Source of the DNA: Pseudomonadota bacterium
Lineage (GTDB): Bacteria > Verrucomicrobiota > Verrucomicrobiia > Chthoniobacterales > UBA6821
Assembly (NCBI GenBank): GCA_009928265.1
Contig: RFPR01000002.1
Coordinates: forward strand, 1 to 37,350
Direction: 5' to 3'
DNA length: 37,350 bases
Positions within the stretch are counted from its first letter, which is position 1; every line of letters starts with the position of its first letter. The notes beneath the pieces were generated by a model. That model was not told the DNA's origin, did no database searches, and saw only the letters and a program-made list of their open reading frames with translations. A program made the position numbers and the translations under genes. Of this stretch, positions 25,340-33,215 are shown piece by piece.

Positions 25340-26370
25340 GCCTCCTCGATTCCCTTCTCGCCACCGGACTTGTCCCCGATTTCCTCATCCGCCAGGGGAT
25401 CCGCCACCTGCTGGCTAAAAAGCTTCAGGAAGAGGCTCGGGGCTCCATTGAGGAACGGGCCAAACGGTTTGCCGATTTCCGGGCTGATCTCGATGCCTCG
25501 CCGATCGCGGTGAATACTGCCGATGCCAACGAACAGCACTACCAGGTACCGACCGAGTTTTATCTCAATGCGCTCGGGCCACGATTGAAATACAGCAGCG
25601 GCTACTGGCCCTCGGCAAAGACGACCTTCCTGGAATCAGAAGAAGCCATGCTAGCACTGACCTGCGAAAGGGCGGAGCTCAAGGATGGACAAAAGATCCT
25701 GGAGCTCGGCTGCGGTTGGGGATCCCTCACCTTCTGGATGGCAGAGCATTATCCGAATGCTTCGATCACCGCCGTCTCCAACTCCTACACCCAGCGACTT
25801 CACCTCGAATCCGAGGCACACCGCCGCGAGCTCTACAATGTGCGCGTCATCACGGCGGACATGAATTCCTTCGCCCCTCCCGAGCCGGGCACCTACGACC
25901 GTGTCGTCTCGGTCGAGATGTTCGAGCACATGAAGAACTATCGCGAACTCATGAAGCGGATCGCCGGATGGCTCAGTCCGGAAGGAAAACTCTTCGTCCA
26001 CATCTTTACCCATCGTGAATTTGCCTACCACTTTGAGGGGAAGGATCCCTCCGACTGGATCACCCGCTATTTCTTCTCGGGCGGCACGATGCCCTCGCAC
26101 GACCTTCTGCTCTACTATCAGGACGATCTTCGGATCGAGCGGGATTGGAAGGTGAGCGGCACCCACTACGCCCGAACTTCCGAGGCATGGCTCCAGACGA
26201 TGGATGCCAACCGACAGATCATCACCCCGATCCTGGAAAAGACGTACGGACGCGAGAACGCCGACAAGTGGAGGGCCTACTGGCGGATCTTCTTCATGTC
26301 GTGTGCCGAGCTCTGGGGCTACCGTGACGGTGAGGAGTGGATCGTCTCGCACTACCTCTTCAGGAAATAG
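25336..26370 (+). CDS. Second CFA-family SAM methyltransferase
   Basis: A 344-residue enzyme of the CFA-synthase superfamily, shorter than the first (432) because the N-terminal lipid-binding domain is reduced. It shows NEQHYQVPTEFYLNALG, KYSSGYW, the SAM motif ILELGCGWGSLTFWMAE, SVEMFEHMKNY and FVHIFTHREFAYHFE. This group resembles the coclaurine N-methyltransferase-like branch of the family, which lacks the catalytic Cys. The ATG overlaps the DUF1295 stop by four bases. Two different CFA-like enzymes around one DUF1295 suggest successive modification of an acyl chain. Confidence 0.9.
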   Translation: MSLLDSLLATGLVPDFLIRQGIRHLLAKKLQEEARGSIEERAKRFADFRADLDASPIAVNTADANEQHYQVPTEFYLNALGPRLKYSSGYWPSAKTTFLESEEAMLALTCERAELKDGQKILELGCGWGSLTFWMAEHYPNASITAVSNSYTQRLHLESEAHRRELYNVRVITADMNSFAPPEPGTYDRVVSVEMFEHMKNYRELMKRIAGWLSPEGKLFVHIFTHREFAYHFEGKDPSDWITRYFFSGGTMPSHDLLLYYQDDLRIERDWKVSGTHYARTSEAWLQTMDANRQIITPILEKTYGRENADKWRAYWRIFFMSCAELWGYRDGEEWIVSHYLFRK

Positions 26371-26467
26371 GAGGATCGGCGGATTAATCTGGAAAACAGG
26401 AAGTCAGGAATCTAGCAAGAAGGGCTCCTCGGCTAGACCTCGGCCCTAACAGCCTCTTTCATTTCCC

Positions 26468-27580
26468 ATGCCCCGCATCCTTATCCTGACCGCCAGCTTC
26501 GGCGAGGGACATAACACAGCCGCGCGCTGCATCGCTGAGGCCCTGCGCGAGAACGAGGGCGTCGAGGTTCGCACCGCAGATGTCTATCTGGAAACGGTGC
26601 CCCGATTCACCAAGGTGCTGCAGGCGGGCTACGGGCTCGCCATAAACAAGTATCCCTTCATCTGGAGCGCGATCTTTAACTTCCTCGATCAGCCGGGAAA
26701 GCTCGAGGCGACCCTGCCATTTGCCGGAAATCTCCGCGAGGCAGTCCGCCGGATCGTGGATGAATTCCGGCCCGACGTCATCGTCTCCACGTATCCGCTC
26801 TACGCCTACCTGCTACGGGAACTCCGTAAGCGCGGGCACTCCGCATCGGCCGTGCCGCTCTACACGATCGTCACAGACTCGACCGCCATCAATTCCTCCT
26901 GGTACCGCGCCGGCAGCGAATGCTTTGTCGTAGCCGACGAGGAGACGTCGGCCGTTCTACACAAGGGAGGCGTCGAGGAGAAGTTCCTGAAAACACTGGG
27001 GTTCCCCGTCGCCCCGCGCCTTGCCTCGCTCAAGCCGCTGGAGCCAGTGATTCACGGGGCGAAGAGAATTCTCTTTCTCCCCTCCTCAAGGGTGGCCCAC
27101 ACCATCTCGGTGATCAGAGAACTGCAGAAACTTCCCGGCACGGAAATCACCATCGTCACCGGTCGGCTCACGGCCTTGCATGCTTCACTCCAGGCTTCGG
27201 GGGTGATCGACGGCGTCCGCACACACCTCATCGGCTGGACCGATAAGATCCCCGAGCTTCTCTGCTCTCATCACCTCTACATCGGAAAGGCTGGAGGCGC
27301 AATCGTGCACGAGGCGATGGCCGCTCGTTGCCCGATTCTCGTGAGTCATGTTGTTCCAGGTCAGGAAGAAGGAAATATCGAGCTCCTCGAGCGTCACGAT
27401 ATCGGGTGTCTTGCTGCCCATTATCCAGCTGCTCTGGCGGCCTCCGTCGAGGAGGTCTTTGCATCGAATTCAGCGACTTGGAAGCGATGGAAAGCCAACT
27501 TGGGAGCGATTTCCAAACCGGCTGCCAGCCGTAATATCGCGGCGGCCGTTCTCGAGACGGCCCGGGGAAAATCCGCCTAG
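26468..27580 (+). CDS. GT28-type glycolipid glycosyltransferase (MGDG/UgtP-like)
   Basis: A 370-residue glycosyltransferase of the MGDG synthase/processive diacylglycerol glycosyltransferase group. The N-terminus ILTASFGEGHNTAARCI matches the GxGH motif for acceptor binding, RPDVIVSTYPLYAYLLREL is the domain I end, and GKAGGAIVHEAMAARCPILV with PGQEEGNIELL is the UDP-sugar site. It probably makes a mono- or di-glycosyl diacylglycerol at the membrane. It follows the CFA cassette by 97 bases and could act on the same lipids. The leader CTTTCATTTCCC directly precedes the ATG. Sugar donor is not determined. Confidence 0.9.
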   Translation: MPRILILTASFGEGHNTAARCIAEALRENEGVEVRTADVYLETVPRFTKVLQAGYGLAINKYPFIWSAIFNFLDQPGKLEATLPFAGNLREAVRRIVDEFRPDVIVSTYPLYAYLLRELRKRGHSASAVPLYTIVTDSTAINSSWYRAGSECFVVADEETSAVLHKGGVEEKFLKTLGFPVAPRLASLKPLEPVIHGAKRILFLPSSRVAHTISVIRELQKLPGTEITIVTGRLTALHASLQASGVIDGVRTHLIGWTDKIPELLCSHHLYIGKAGGAIVHEAMAARCPILVSHVVPGQEEGNIELLERHDIGCLAAHYPAALAASVEEVFASNSATWKRWKANLGAISKPAASRNIAAAVLETARGKSA

Positions 27581-27587
27581 TGTTCCC

Positions 27588-27869
27588 TTACTGGGAAACC
27601 CCTGCTGGACGACCGATTAACTGCGCAAAGTAGAGATCGTTGTTCCAGGTGGTGACGGCAATACCTCCCACAGGCTGCCATCCTTTGGAGAGATGGTACT
27701 GCAGAGCGTCGTTGAAGGGCTGTTTGAAGCCCGAGATCACCTTGTATTCGGCATAGGCAGCGGCTGCCTGCTGTACGCCTGATGGAGTCTGTGGTGCAGC
27801 GCTGAGGGTGGCTGCGGTTGCCGTAACGAGAAGCAAGATGCCGATGATGGAGCGGAGGGAAATGTTCAT
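27588..27869 (-). CDS. Small secreted DUF1737-domain protein
   Basis: A 93-residue protein with a signal peptide (SIIGILLLVTATAATLSAA, cleavage likely near residue 24-26) and one DUF1737-like domain: YKVISGFKQPFNDALQYHL followed by SKGWQPVGGIAVTTW and YFAQLI. The family is small and its function unknown. The ATG at 27869 is chosen because the signal peptide then begins at once; the open frame extends upstream over the ptsI end. It is 10 bases downstream of ptsI on the minus strand and convergent with the GT28 gene (7-base gap). Confidence 0.82.
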   Translation of the reverse strand: MNISLRSIIGILLLVTATAATLSAAPQTPSGVQQAAAAYAEYKVISGFKQPFNDALQYHLSKGWQPVGGIAVTTWNNDLYFAQLIGRPAGVSQ

Positions 27870-27879
27870 GGGACCGTTT

Positions 27880-29682
27880 TCAGAATAGATCGGGATAGCG
27901 TGTTCGGGCCAGTCCCGTCGTGCGGGCGTAGATCTCCGCGGCACGCTCGCCCGAGAGAGCATGGGCGACGACTTGGCGGCAGGCCTCCATGTCGAGACTT
28001 CGGATCGCCTTCTTGATACGCGGCACCATGGCGGCCCCGGTGCTCAACTCATCGATGCCCAGACCTAGCAGGAGAGGAGTGAACTCCAGATCGCCCGCAA
28101 GCTCGCCACAGACGCCAACCCAGATACCGGCCTCATGCGCGGCATCGACGACGCTTTTGAGGATCCGGACAACGGCGGGGTTGGCGGGATCGTGCAGGTG
28201 GGCGATCCGCTCGTTGCCACGGTCCACCGCCATCAGCATCAGGTACTGCAGCAGGTCGTTGGTTCCGATGCTGAAGAACTTCACCTCCCGCGCCAGCATC
28301 CCCGCCATGATCGCGGCACTCGGCACCTCGATCATCAGGCCAAGTTCGACATCCTCCCGGAACGGCTTGGCGGAGGCGCGTAGTTCAGCGACAGCCTCAG
28401 CCACAAGGGCCTTGGCATGAAGGAGTTCCTCCAGACCCGAGATCATCGGGAACATCATCTTGATGTTCCCATGAATCGCAGCACGAAGGATCGCGCGGAG
28501 CTGGGTCTTGAAAATTTCGGGGTTTCTTAAACAGAAACGGATCGCACGGCAGCCGAGAAAGGGATTCTCCTCGTGGCCCAGATCGAGGCAGTCGGTGGGC
28601 TTATCACCGCCGATATCGAGCGTGCGGATGATCACGGGGTGGGGTGCCACGCGCTCAGCCACCTGCCGGTAGACGGAGTACTGCTCTTCCTCGTCAGGCG
28701 GCACGGTGCGGTTGAAATAAAGAAACTCCGTGCGGTAGAGTCCGATCCCCTCGGCACCGCTTGCCGCGACCTCGTCCAGTTCCTCGGGAATCTCAATATT
28801 GGCGGCCAGCGTGATACGGCGTCCGTCCCATGTCACCGGATCCAGTTCCCTTAGATCCTCCAGCCCTTCCTCGACGTGTTCCTTCTGCTCGGCGAGCGAC
28901 TGATAGGTGGCCCGGGTCCCGGGAGAGGGATTGAGGTAGATCTTACCGCTGTAGCCGTCCATCAGGATGGTGCACCCGTTCTCCAGACGTGACGTGATGT
29001 TCTCCAAACCGACGATGGCAGGAATGCCCAGGGCACGGGCCATGATGGCGGTATGGGAGGTCTTGCTCCCTTTCTCGGTGACAAATCCGGCGACATTGTC
29101 GCGGTTGAGCGTCGCCGTGTCGGAAGGTGTCAATTCGTCGGCCACGATGATATGGCTGCGATCGTGCCCGCCCAGACGCTGGCCGGATTTGCCCAGCAGA
29201 TGGCGCAGCACGCGGCGAGTCACATCCTCGAGGTCGATTGCCCTCTCCCGGAGGTAGGGATCATCGATCGAGGCGAGCGTCCGGATGAATTTTTGGGAGA
29301 CCGAGTGAAAGACGAATTCGGCATTGTGGCGTTCCTTGCGAATCAGCCTGAAGACCTCCTCGATCAGACTGGGATCCTCAAGCACCAGCAGATGGGCGTC
29401 AAAAATCCCCGCATCTCCCGCAGCGGGCGACTGCGCAAGGCGTTCCTGAAGCGCCTTAAGTTCCCCCCTAGTTGCAAACAAAGATGCTTCAAAACGAGCA
29501 ACTTCCGCATCCAATTCGCTCTCTTGGAGATCCCTAAATGGAAGGGTTTCGTCTTCCTGCTGATGGATCAGGACCTTCCCTTCCGCAATGCCGGGGGCCA
29601 CCGCTATCCCACGAAAAACCTCCTCCTTCCCTTGAGAGGGGGAGGTTTGTTGCTCAGGGACTGTTCCGGGCTGAAAATCCAC
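27880..29682 (-). CDS. ptsI: Phosphoenolpyruvate-protein phosphotransferase (PTS enzyme I)
   Basis: Transfers phosphate from PEP to HPr, starting sugar uptake or regulatory PTS chains in the cytosol. The N-terminal region VFRGIAVAPGIAEGKV is typical; the phospho-His is in GSKTSHTAIMARA; the PEP-binding barrel has LYRTEFLY, TLDIGGDKP and GTNDLLQY; the catalytic Cys is in GVCGELAGD. In the motif after GTNDLLQY two extra residues (Leu-Met) are inserted by a 6-base duplication. With the GTG at 29682 the protein has 600 residues, near the family norm; an ATG at 29787 would add 35 residues unlike the family and leave almost no room for the divergent promoter. No HPr gene is adjacent. Confidence 0.93.
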   Translation of the reverse strand: MDFQPGTVPEQQTSPSQGKEEVFRGIAVAPGIAEGKVLIHQQEDETLPFRDLQESELDAEVARFEASLFATRGELKALQERLAQSPAAGDAGIFDAHLLVLEDPSLIEEVFRLIRKERHNAEFVFHSVSQKFIRTLASIDDPYLRERAIDLEDVTRRVLRHLLGKSGQRLGGHDRSHIIVADELTPSDTATLNRDNVAGFVTEKGSKTSHTAIMARALGIPAIVGLENITSRLENGCTILMDGYSGKIYLNPSPGTRATYQSLAEQKEHVEEGLEDLRELDPVTWDGRRITLAANIEIPEELDEVAASGAEGIGLYRTEFLYFNRTVPPDEEEQYSVYRQVAERVAPHPVIIRTLDIGGDKPTDCLDLGHEENPFLGCRAIRFCLRNPEIFKTQLRAILRAAIHGNIKMMFPMISGLEELLHAKALVAEAVAELRASAKPFREDVELGLMIEVPSAAIMAGMLAREVKFFSIGTNDLLQYLMLMAVDRGNERIAHLHDPANPAVVRILKSVVDAAHEAGIWVGVCGELAGDLEFTPLLLGLGIDELSTGAAMVPRIKKAIRSLDMEACRQVVAHALSGERAAEIYARTTGLARTRYPDLF

Positions 29683-29793
29683 GGCTATGGGCTTACAGGA
29701 GCGCGCCCCCGCGGTCAAAGATGGAATCGTCCCCTCCGATGTGTGGTGATGGGCGATACCCGATTTTCGGTGCGCCATTTGCTTCACGAAAAC

Positions 29794-29821
29794 TTGATAG
29801 CCTCACCCCATCAATTATCCT
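29794..29821 (+). promoter_or_regulatory. Putative promoter of the sulfite reductase flavoprotein gene
   Basis: TTGATA (29794-29799), a 16-base spacer and TATCCT (29816-29821). The ATG begins 7 bases after the -10 box, so the transcript would be leaderless or nearly so. The same spacer and -10 box are seen before the NDK gene. Confidence 0.45.
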
Positions 29822-29827
29822 CACACG

Positions 29828-30967
29828 ATGTCCGCCGATCCAACCGCTCTCTATTCCCGCAAGAATCCCTTTCACGCGAAGCTCAAGACGAACCGCAAGC
29901 TCACCAAGGAGGGCTCTGCCAAGGACACGCGTCACTTTGAGATTGTTCTCGAAGGATCCGGCCTCGCCTACGAGGTGGGCGATTCGCTTGGGGTTTTCCC
30001 CACGAATAGTCCCGCACTCGTCGAGGAGATCCTTGGCGTGCTGGGTTTCAACGGAGAGGAGCCGGTTGCCGATCCGAATGGCAACATGGTCACGATCCGC
30101 GAGGCGCTGACCTCCCACTATGTGATCACTCAAAAGGACAAGAAGCTCCTGGCCGCCATTGCCGAGAAGGATTCCTCCGCAGCCCACTTCGTCCCGATGA
30201 CAACACCCGAGGGGAAGGCCGAGTTGGATGCCTACGTCTGGGGCCGTGAAGTCATCGACCCGCTCCTGGCCCATCCCGCTGCAAAGTTCACTCCGGATGA
30301 GTTCGTGAAGTGCCTGCGCAAGCTCCAGCCGCGCCTCTACTCGATCGCCTCCTCGCAGAAGGCGCACCCTTCCGAAGTTCATCTCACGGTGGCCGCAGTC
30401 CGCTACGAGAGCCATGGCCGCAAGCGGGAGGGCGTCTGCTCCACCTTCCTCGCCGACCGTGCAGAGACGGTTCCCGTCTTCGTCCACACCGCAAAGCATT
30501 TCCGCGTTCCCGAGGATCTCTCGACCCACGTGATCATGGTCGGGCCTGGTACCGGCATCGCCCCGTTCATGGCCTTCCTGCAGGAGCGCAAAGTCTCCGG
30601 CGCGACTGGAAAGAACTGGCTCTTCTTCGGCGACCAGAAGGCAGCCACCGACTTCCTCTACCGGGAGGAACTCGAGTCCTGGCAGAACGAAGGGATCCTT
30701 CACAAACTCTCCACCGCCTTCTCCCGCGATCAGAGCGAGAAGATCTATGTCCAGCACCGCATGCTGGAGGCCGCCGAGGAACTCTTCGGATGGCTGGAGC
30801 AGGGTGCCTACTTCTACATCTGCGGCGATGCCTCGCGCATGGCCAAGGATGTCGACACGGCACTGCATCAAGTCGTCGAGAAGGCCGGAGGCAAATCCCC
30901 GGAAGATGCGGCGGCCTACGTCGAGGAGCTCAAGAAATCGAAGCGCTACCGCAAGGACGTTTACTAG
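29828..30967 (+). CDS. Stand-alone FNR-type sulfite reductase flavoprotein (CysJ-like, no flavodoxin domain)
   Basis: A 379-residue FAD/NADPH oxidoreductase similar to the C-terminal part of CysJ. FAD-binding motifs are RLYSIASSQ and GVCSTFL; the NADPH site has GPGTGIAPFMAFLQER, WLFFGDQK and YICGDASRMAKDV; the C-terminal Tyr is in RKDVY. E. coli CysJ has about 600 residues with an N-terminal flavodoxin domain that is missing here. It may give electrons to a sulfite reductase hemoprotein or another acceptor encoded elsewhere. It diverges from ptsI and is 66 bases upstream of mpl. Confidence 0.92.
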   Translation: MSADPTALYSRKNPFHAKLKTNRKLTKEGSAKDTRHFEIVLEGSGLAYEVGDSLGVFPTNSPALVEEILGVLGFNGEEPVADPNGNMVTIREALTSHYVITQKDKKLLAAIAEKDSSAAHFVPMTTPEGKAELDAYVWGREVIDPLLAHPAAKFTPDEFVKCLRKLQPRLYSIASSQKAHPSEVHLTVAAVRYESHGRKREGVCSTFLADRAETVPVFVHTAKHFRVPEDLSTHVIMVGPGTGIAPFMAFLQERKVSGATGKNWLFFGDQKAATDFLYREELESWQNEGILHKLSTAFSRDQSEKIYVQHRMLEAAEELFGWLEQGAYFYICGDASRMAKDVDTALHQVVEKAGGKSPEDAAAYVEELKKSKRYRKDVY

Positions 30968-30983
30968 GAGCAGCCCCGCTCCT
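30966..30983 (+). terminator. Short hairpin after the flavoprotein gene
   Basis: AGGAGC (30966-30971) and GCTCCT (30978-30983) pair around a six-base loop, overlapping the end of the stop codon. The T-tract after it is weak (CTTGGTCC), so termination is uncertain and mpl may be read through. Confidence 0.3.
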
Positions 30984-31033
30984 CTTGGTCCATCGGACTT
31001 CTTTCAGCTATTTTTTCGATCCCTTTCATCCCT

Positions 31034-32434
31034 GTGAGTAAATCACCCACTCGCCGCGTTCACTTTCTTGGGATCTGCGGCACGGCAATGGGGGCAGTCG
31101 CAGCCGGCATGAAAGAGCAAGGGTGGGTAGTCACCGGCTCCGACAATCAGGCCTTCCCGCCGATGAGCGACTTCCTCGCCTCGCGAGGGATCGAGGTCTT
31201 CTCTGGATTTTGTCCAGAGAACCTTCCCGAAGAGGAGGCTCTCATCGTTGTCGGCAACGCCATCTCAAGGGGAAATCCCGAGGTAGAGGCCGTCCTCAAC
31301 CGGAAGCTCAACTATGCCTCCCTCCCCGAGGTGCTTCGCGCGCATTTCCTACGGGGCCGCCACAACATTGTTGTCACAGGCACCCACGGGAAGACCACGA
31401 CGACCTCGATGACCGCCTGGATCCTCGAGCATGCCGGAAAAAATCCCTCGTACCTGATCGGCGGCATTCCGGCCAACCTTGGTCAGGGTGCCTGCCTGCG
31501 CGACGAGAAGAGTTCGCGCCACTTCGTGATCGAGGGAGACGAATACGACACAGCCTTCTTCGACAAGCGCTCCAAGTTCCTTCATTACCTGCCGGAACTT
31601 GTCGTGGTGAACAACGTCGAGTTCGACCACGCCGACATCTTTGAGAACCTCGATGCAATCAAGCTGAGCTTCCGCAGACTCCTCAATGTCGTGCCGACCG
31701 AAGGAATGGTTCTGGTGAATGCCGATGATCCGAACTGCCTCGACGTGGCCCGCAGCTGCCATGCCCCCATCGTCGAGGTCGGCTTCTCGGAGAATGCTGG
31801 CAACCGGATCCTGAATCCGTGGCAGAAGGAAGGCCGCAGCGGCTTCACCCTCTTTGGCGAGGAGTTCGAGATTCCGATGTCGGGCGAGTTCAATATCCGC
31901 AACGCGGCCATGGCCGTCTCCGCAGCTCATTTTTATGGGGTCCCCACGGCAGCGATTCGTGAAGCTCTCCTTCAGTTCCGCGGCATCAAGCGCCGCCAGG
32001 AAGTCCGTGGTGTGGTCGGCGGGATCACGATTATCGATGACTTCGGCCATCACCCCACGGCCATACGCCAGACCCTGGAAGGGCTGACCAAGCACTATGT
32101 CGGAGCCCGCCTCTGGGCCCTCTTCGAGCCGCGCTCCAACACGACACGCCGCGCCGTCTTCCAGGAGGAGTTTCCAAAGGCCTTCGCCGCCGCGCATGGT
32201 GTCGTCATCGGAGAGGTGAACCGCGCCGCCGAACTTGCCCCCGGGGAGAGCCTGGATGCGTCGCGGCTCGTCGCCGATCTCGTGAAGGCCGGCAAGCCCT
32301 CCTTCCACGAGCCCTCGGCCGACAGGATCATTGAGCAGCTACGGCCGCAGCTTCAGCCCGGCGATGTCCTCGTGGTGCTTAGCAACGGGGCTTTTGACGG
32401 CCTTCATGCCAAGTTGCTCACCGCCCTTGCCTGA
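31034..32434 (+). CDS. mpl: UDP-N-acetylmuramate:L-Ala-gamma-D-Glu-meso-DAP ligase Mpl
   Basis: Recycles the murein tripeptide by joining it to UDP-MurNAc in the cytosol. The Mur-ligase N-terminal motif is VHFLGICGTAMGAVAAG, the ATP loop is VTGTHGKTTTTSM, and the central motifs include EGDEYDTAFFDKRSKF and NNVEFDHADIF. EGDEYDTAFFDKRSKF is the form found in Mpl and not in MurC. The Glu-ligase C-terminal domain shows IIDDFGHHPTAI and LFEPRSNTTRR. The start is the GTG at 31034, preceded by CCCTTTCATCCCT. It shows that the cell has meso-DAP peptidoglycan and recycles it. 466 residues is normal. Confidence 0.95.
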   Translation: MSKSPTRRVHFLGICGTAMGAVAAGMKEQGWVVTGSDNQAFPPMSDFLASRGIEVFSGFCPENLPEEEALIVVGNAISRGNPEVEAVLNRKLNYASLPEVLRAHFLRGRHNIVVTGTHGKTTTTSMTAWILEHAGKNPSYLIGGIPANLGQGACLRDEKSSRHFVIEGDEYDTAFFDKRSKFLHYLPELVVVNNVEFDHADIFENLDAIKLSFRRLLNVVPTEGMVLVNADDPNCLDVARSCHAPIVEVGFSENAGNRILNPWQKEGRSGFTLFGEEFEIPMSGEFNIRNAAMAVSAAHFYGVPTAAIREALLQFRGIKRRQEVRGVVGGITIIDDFGHHPTAIRQTLEGLTKHYVGARLWALFEPRSNTTRRAVFQEEFPKAFAAAHGVVIGEVNRAAELAPGESLDASRLVADLVKAGKPSFHEPSADRIIEQLRPQLQPGDVLVVLSNGAFDGLHAKLLTALA

Positions 32435-32442
32435 CCTTTCCA

Positions 32443-32718
32443 ATGGCGGATCTTTACCGTCTCGAAATCAAGGCGGCCCCCAATGCACCCAAGAGCGAGG
32501 TGGTCGGCTGGCTCGGTGATGCGCTGAAGGTCAAGGTTCACGCTCCGCCGGAGGAGTGAAAAGCCAATGCTGAACTCTGTGCTTTCCTTGCCAAGATCCT
32601 CGGCCTCCAAAAGAGTGCGGTTCGCCTTGGACGAGGGGCCTCATCTCGTAGCAAGGTGATTGAGATCGAAGGGATGAGCCTGGAGCAGGTTATGGAGAGG
32701 CTTCCTTCAAAGCCCTAG
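32443..32718 (+). pseudogene. DUF167 (YggU-like) gene with in-frame stop
   Basis: ATG 32443 to TAG 32716-32718 encodes 91 residues with one interruption. The reading runs MADLYRLEIKAAPNAPKSEV, then ALKVKVHAPPEE, stop, then KANAELCAFLAKILGL and VRLGRGASSRSKVIEIEGM. This is a DUF167 protein except that TGA (32557-32559, codon 39) stands where relatives have Gly in the APPxxGKAN motif; GGA to TGA is a single change. Both sides stay in frame and keep good family residues, so the mutation is recent, or an assembly error. It follows mpl by eight bases. TGA serves as a normal stop elsewhere in the window, so recoding is unlikely. Confidence 0.8.
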
Positions 32719-32987
32719 TTATTCACAGGGGTAGTTCTTGGGGCAAAAAGCCTGCCTCACCTGCAACCCCTGTGTTTACCGAATGTGACGGAACTGTCAC
32801 TTGGTTTGAGCCTTATCGGAGCTTGGACAGAGTCTGTTCCACGGCCAGACCCCTTTTATTCCAAGTAGGAAGCAACCATCTTCAATTATCAAAAGATATG
32901 TTCCACGCCGCATGAACCGTGGAATCCCCCGCTTTTTCACACATTTTATTCACAAACCATCCACGAACCCTTGTGGATTCCTATCGC
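32719..32987. other. Non-coding region with DnaA-box-like sites and inverted repeats
   Basis: 269 bases without a credible gene, between convergent coding units. TTATTCACA occurs at 32719-32727 and 32946-32954, with TTTTTCACA at 32933-32941; all fit the broad TTWTNCACA DnaA-box consensus. TGTGGATTC (32972-32980) is a poorer reverse match. GTGAC/GTCAC (32785-32789, 32796-32800) and TTCCACG/CGTGGAA (32901-32907, 32918-32924) are perfect inverted repeats. The sequence is more AT-rich than its neighbours around 32880-32900. It could be a DnaA-controlled site or part of an origin; DnaA, DnaN and GidA genes are not nearby. Confidence 0.45.
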
Positions 32988-33215
32988 TCAGGACAAACGC
33001 TCGTTTCGACTGCCACAGACCGGGCAATCAATCAGGTCCGCGGAGGAGGTATCCGTATAGCGCGAGGCACAGATCCTACAAAAGACCCGGGTACGGGCGG
33101 CACGATTTTCCTGACGGCGGCGAATCCACTCGTAACCGAGCCAGAGGATGAGAACGCCTGCCAGAAAAAGGGCCAGATAGATCGCCACGAACAAGGGAAA
33201 CGAGATCGAAATCAT
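32988..33215 (-). CDS. Small membrane-anchored zinc-ribbon protein
   Basis: A 75-residue protein with one N-terminal membrane helix (residues about 7-29, PLFVAIYLALFLAGVLILWL), a short basic linker RRRQENRAARTR, and a C-terminal four-Cys cluster: CRIC (C46, C49) and CPVC (C64, C67), separated by a 14-residue acidic loop. The start ATG at 33215 overlaps the stop of the TonB-like gene by four bases, so it belongs to the ExbB/ExbD cassette. The zinc ribbon should face the cytoplasm by the positive-inside rule. No known TonB-system protein of this kind comes to mind. Confidence 0.78.
   Translation of the reverse strand: MISISFPLFVAIYLALFLAGVLILWLGYEWIRRRQENRAARTRVFCRICASRYTDTSSADLIDCPVCGSRNERLS

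Noticed and set aside
31034..32434. MurC instead of Mpl
   Set aside because: The EGDEYDTAFFDKRSKF segment and overall sequence are typical of Mpl.
32557..32559. UGA decoded as glycine in the DUF167 gene
   Set aside because: TGA ends many intact genes in the window, so a reassigned code is ruled out in practice; a point mutation or sequencing error is simpler.
32557..32559. UGA read as selenocysteine
   Set aside because: The family position is Gly, not Cys, and no SECIS-like hairpin stands out just downstream.
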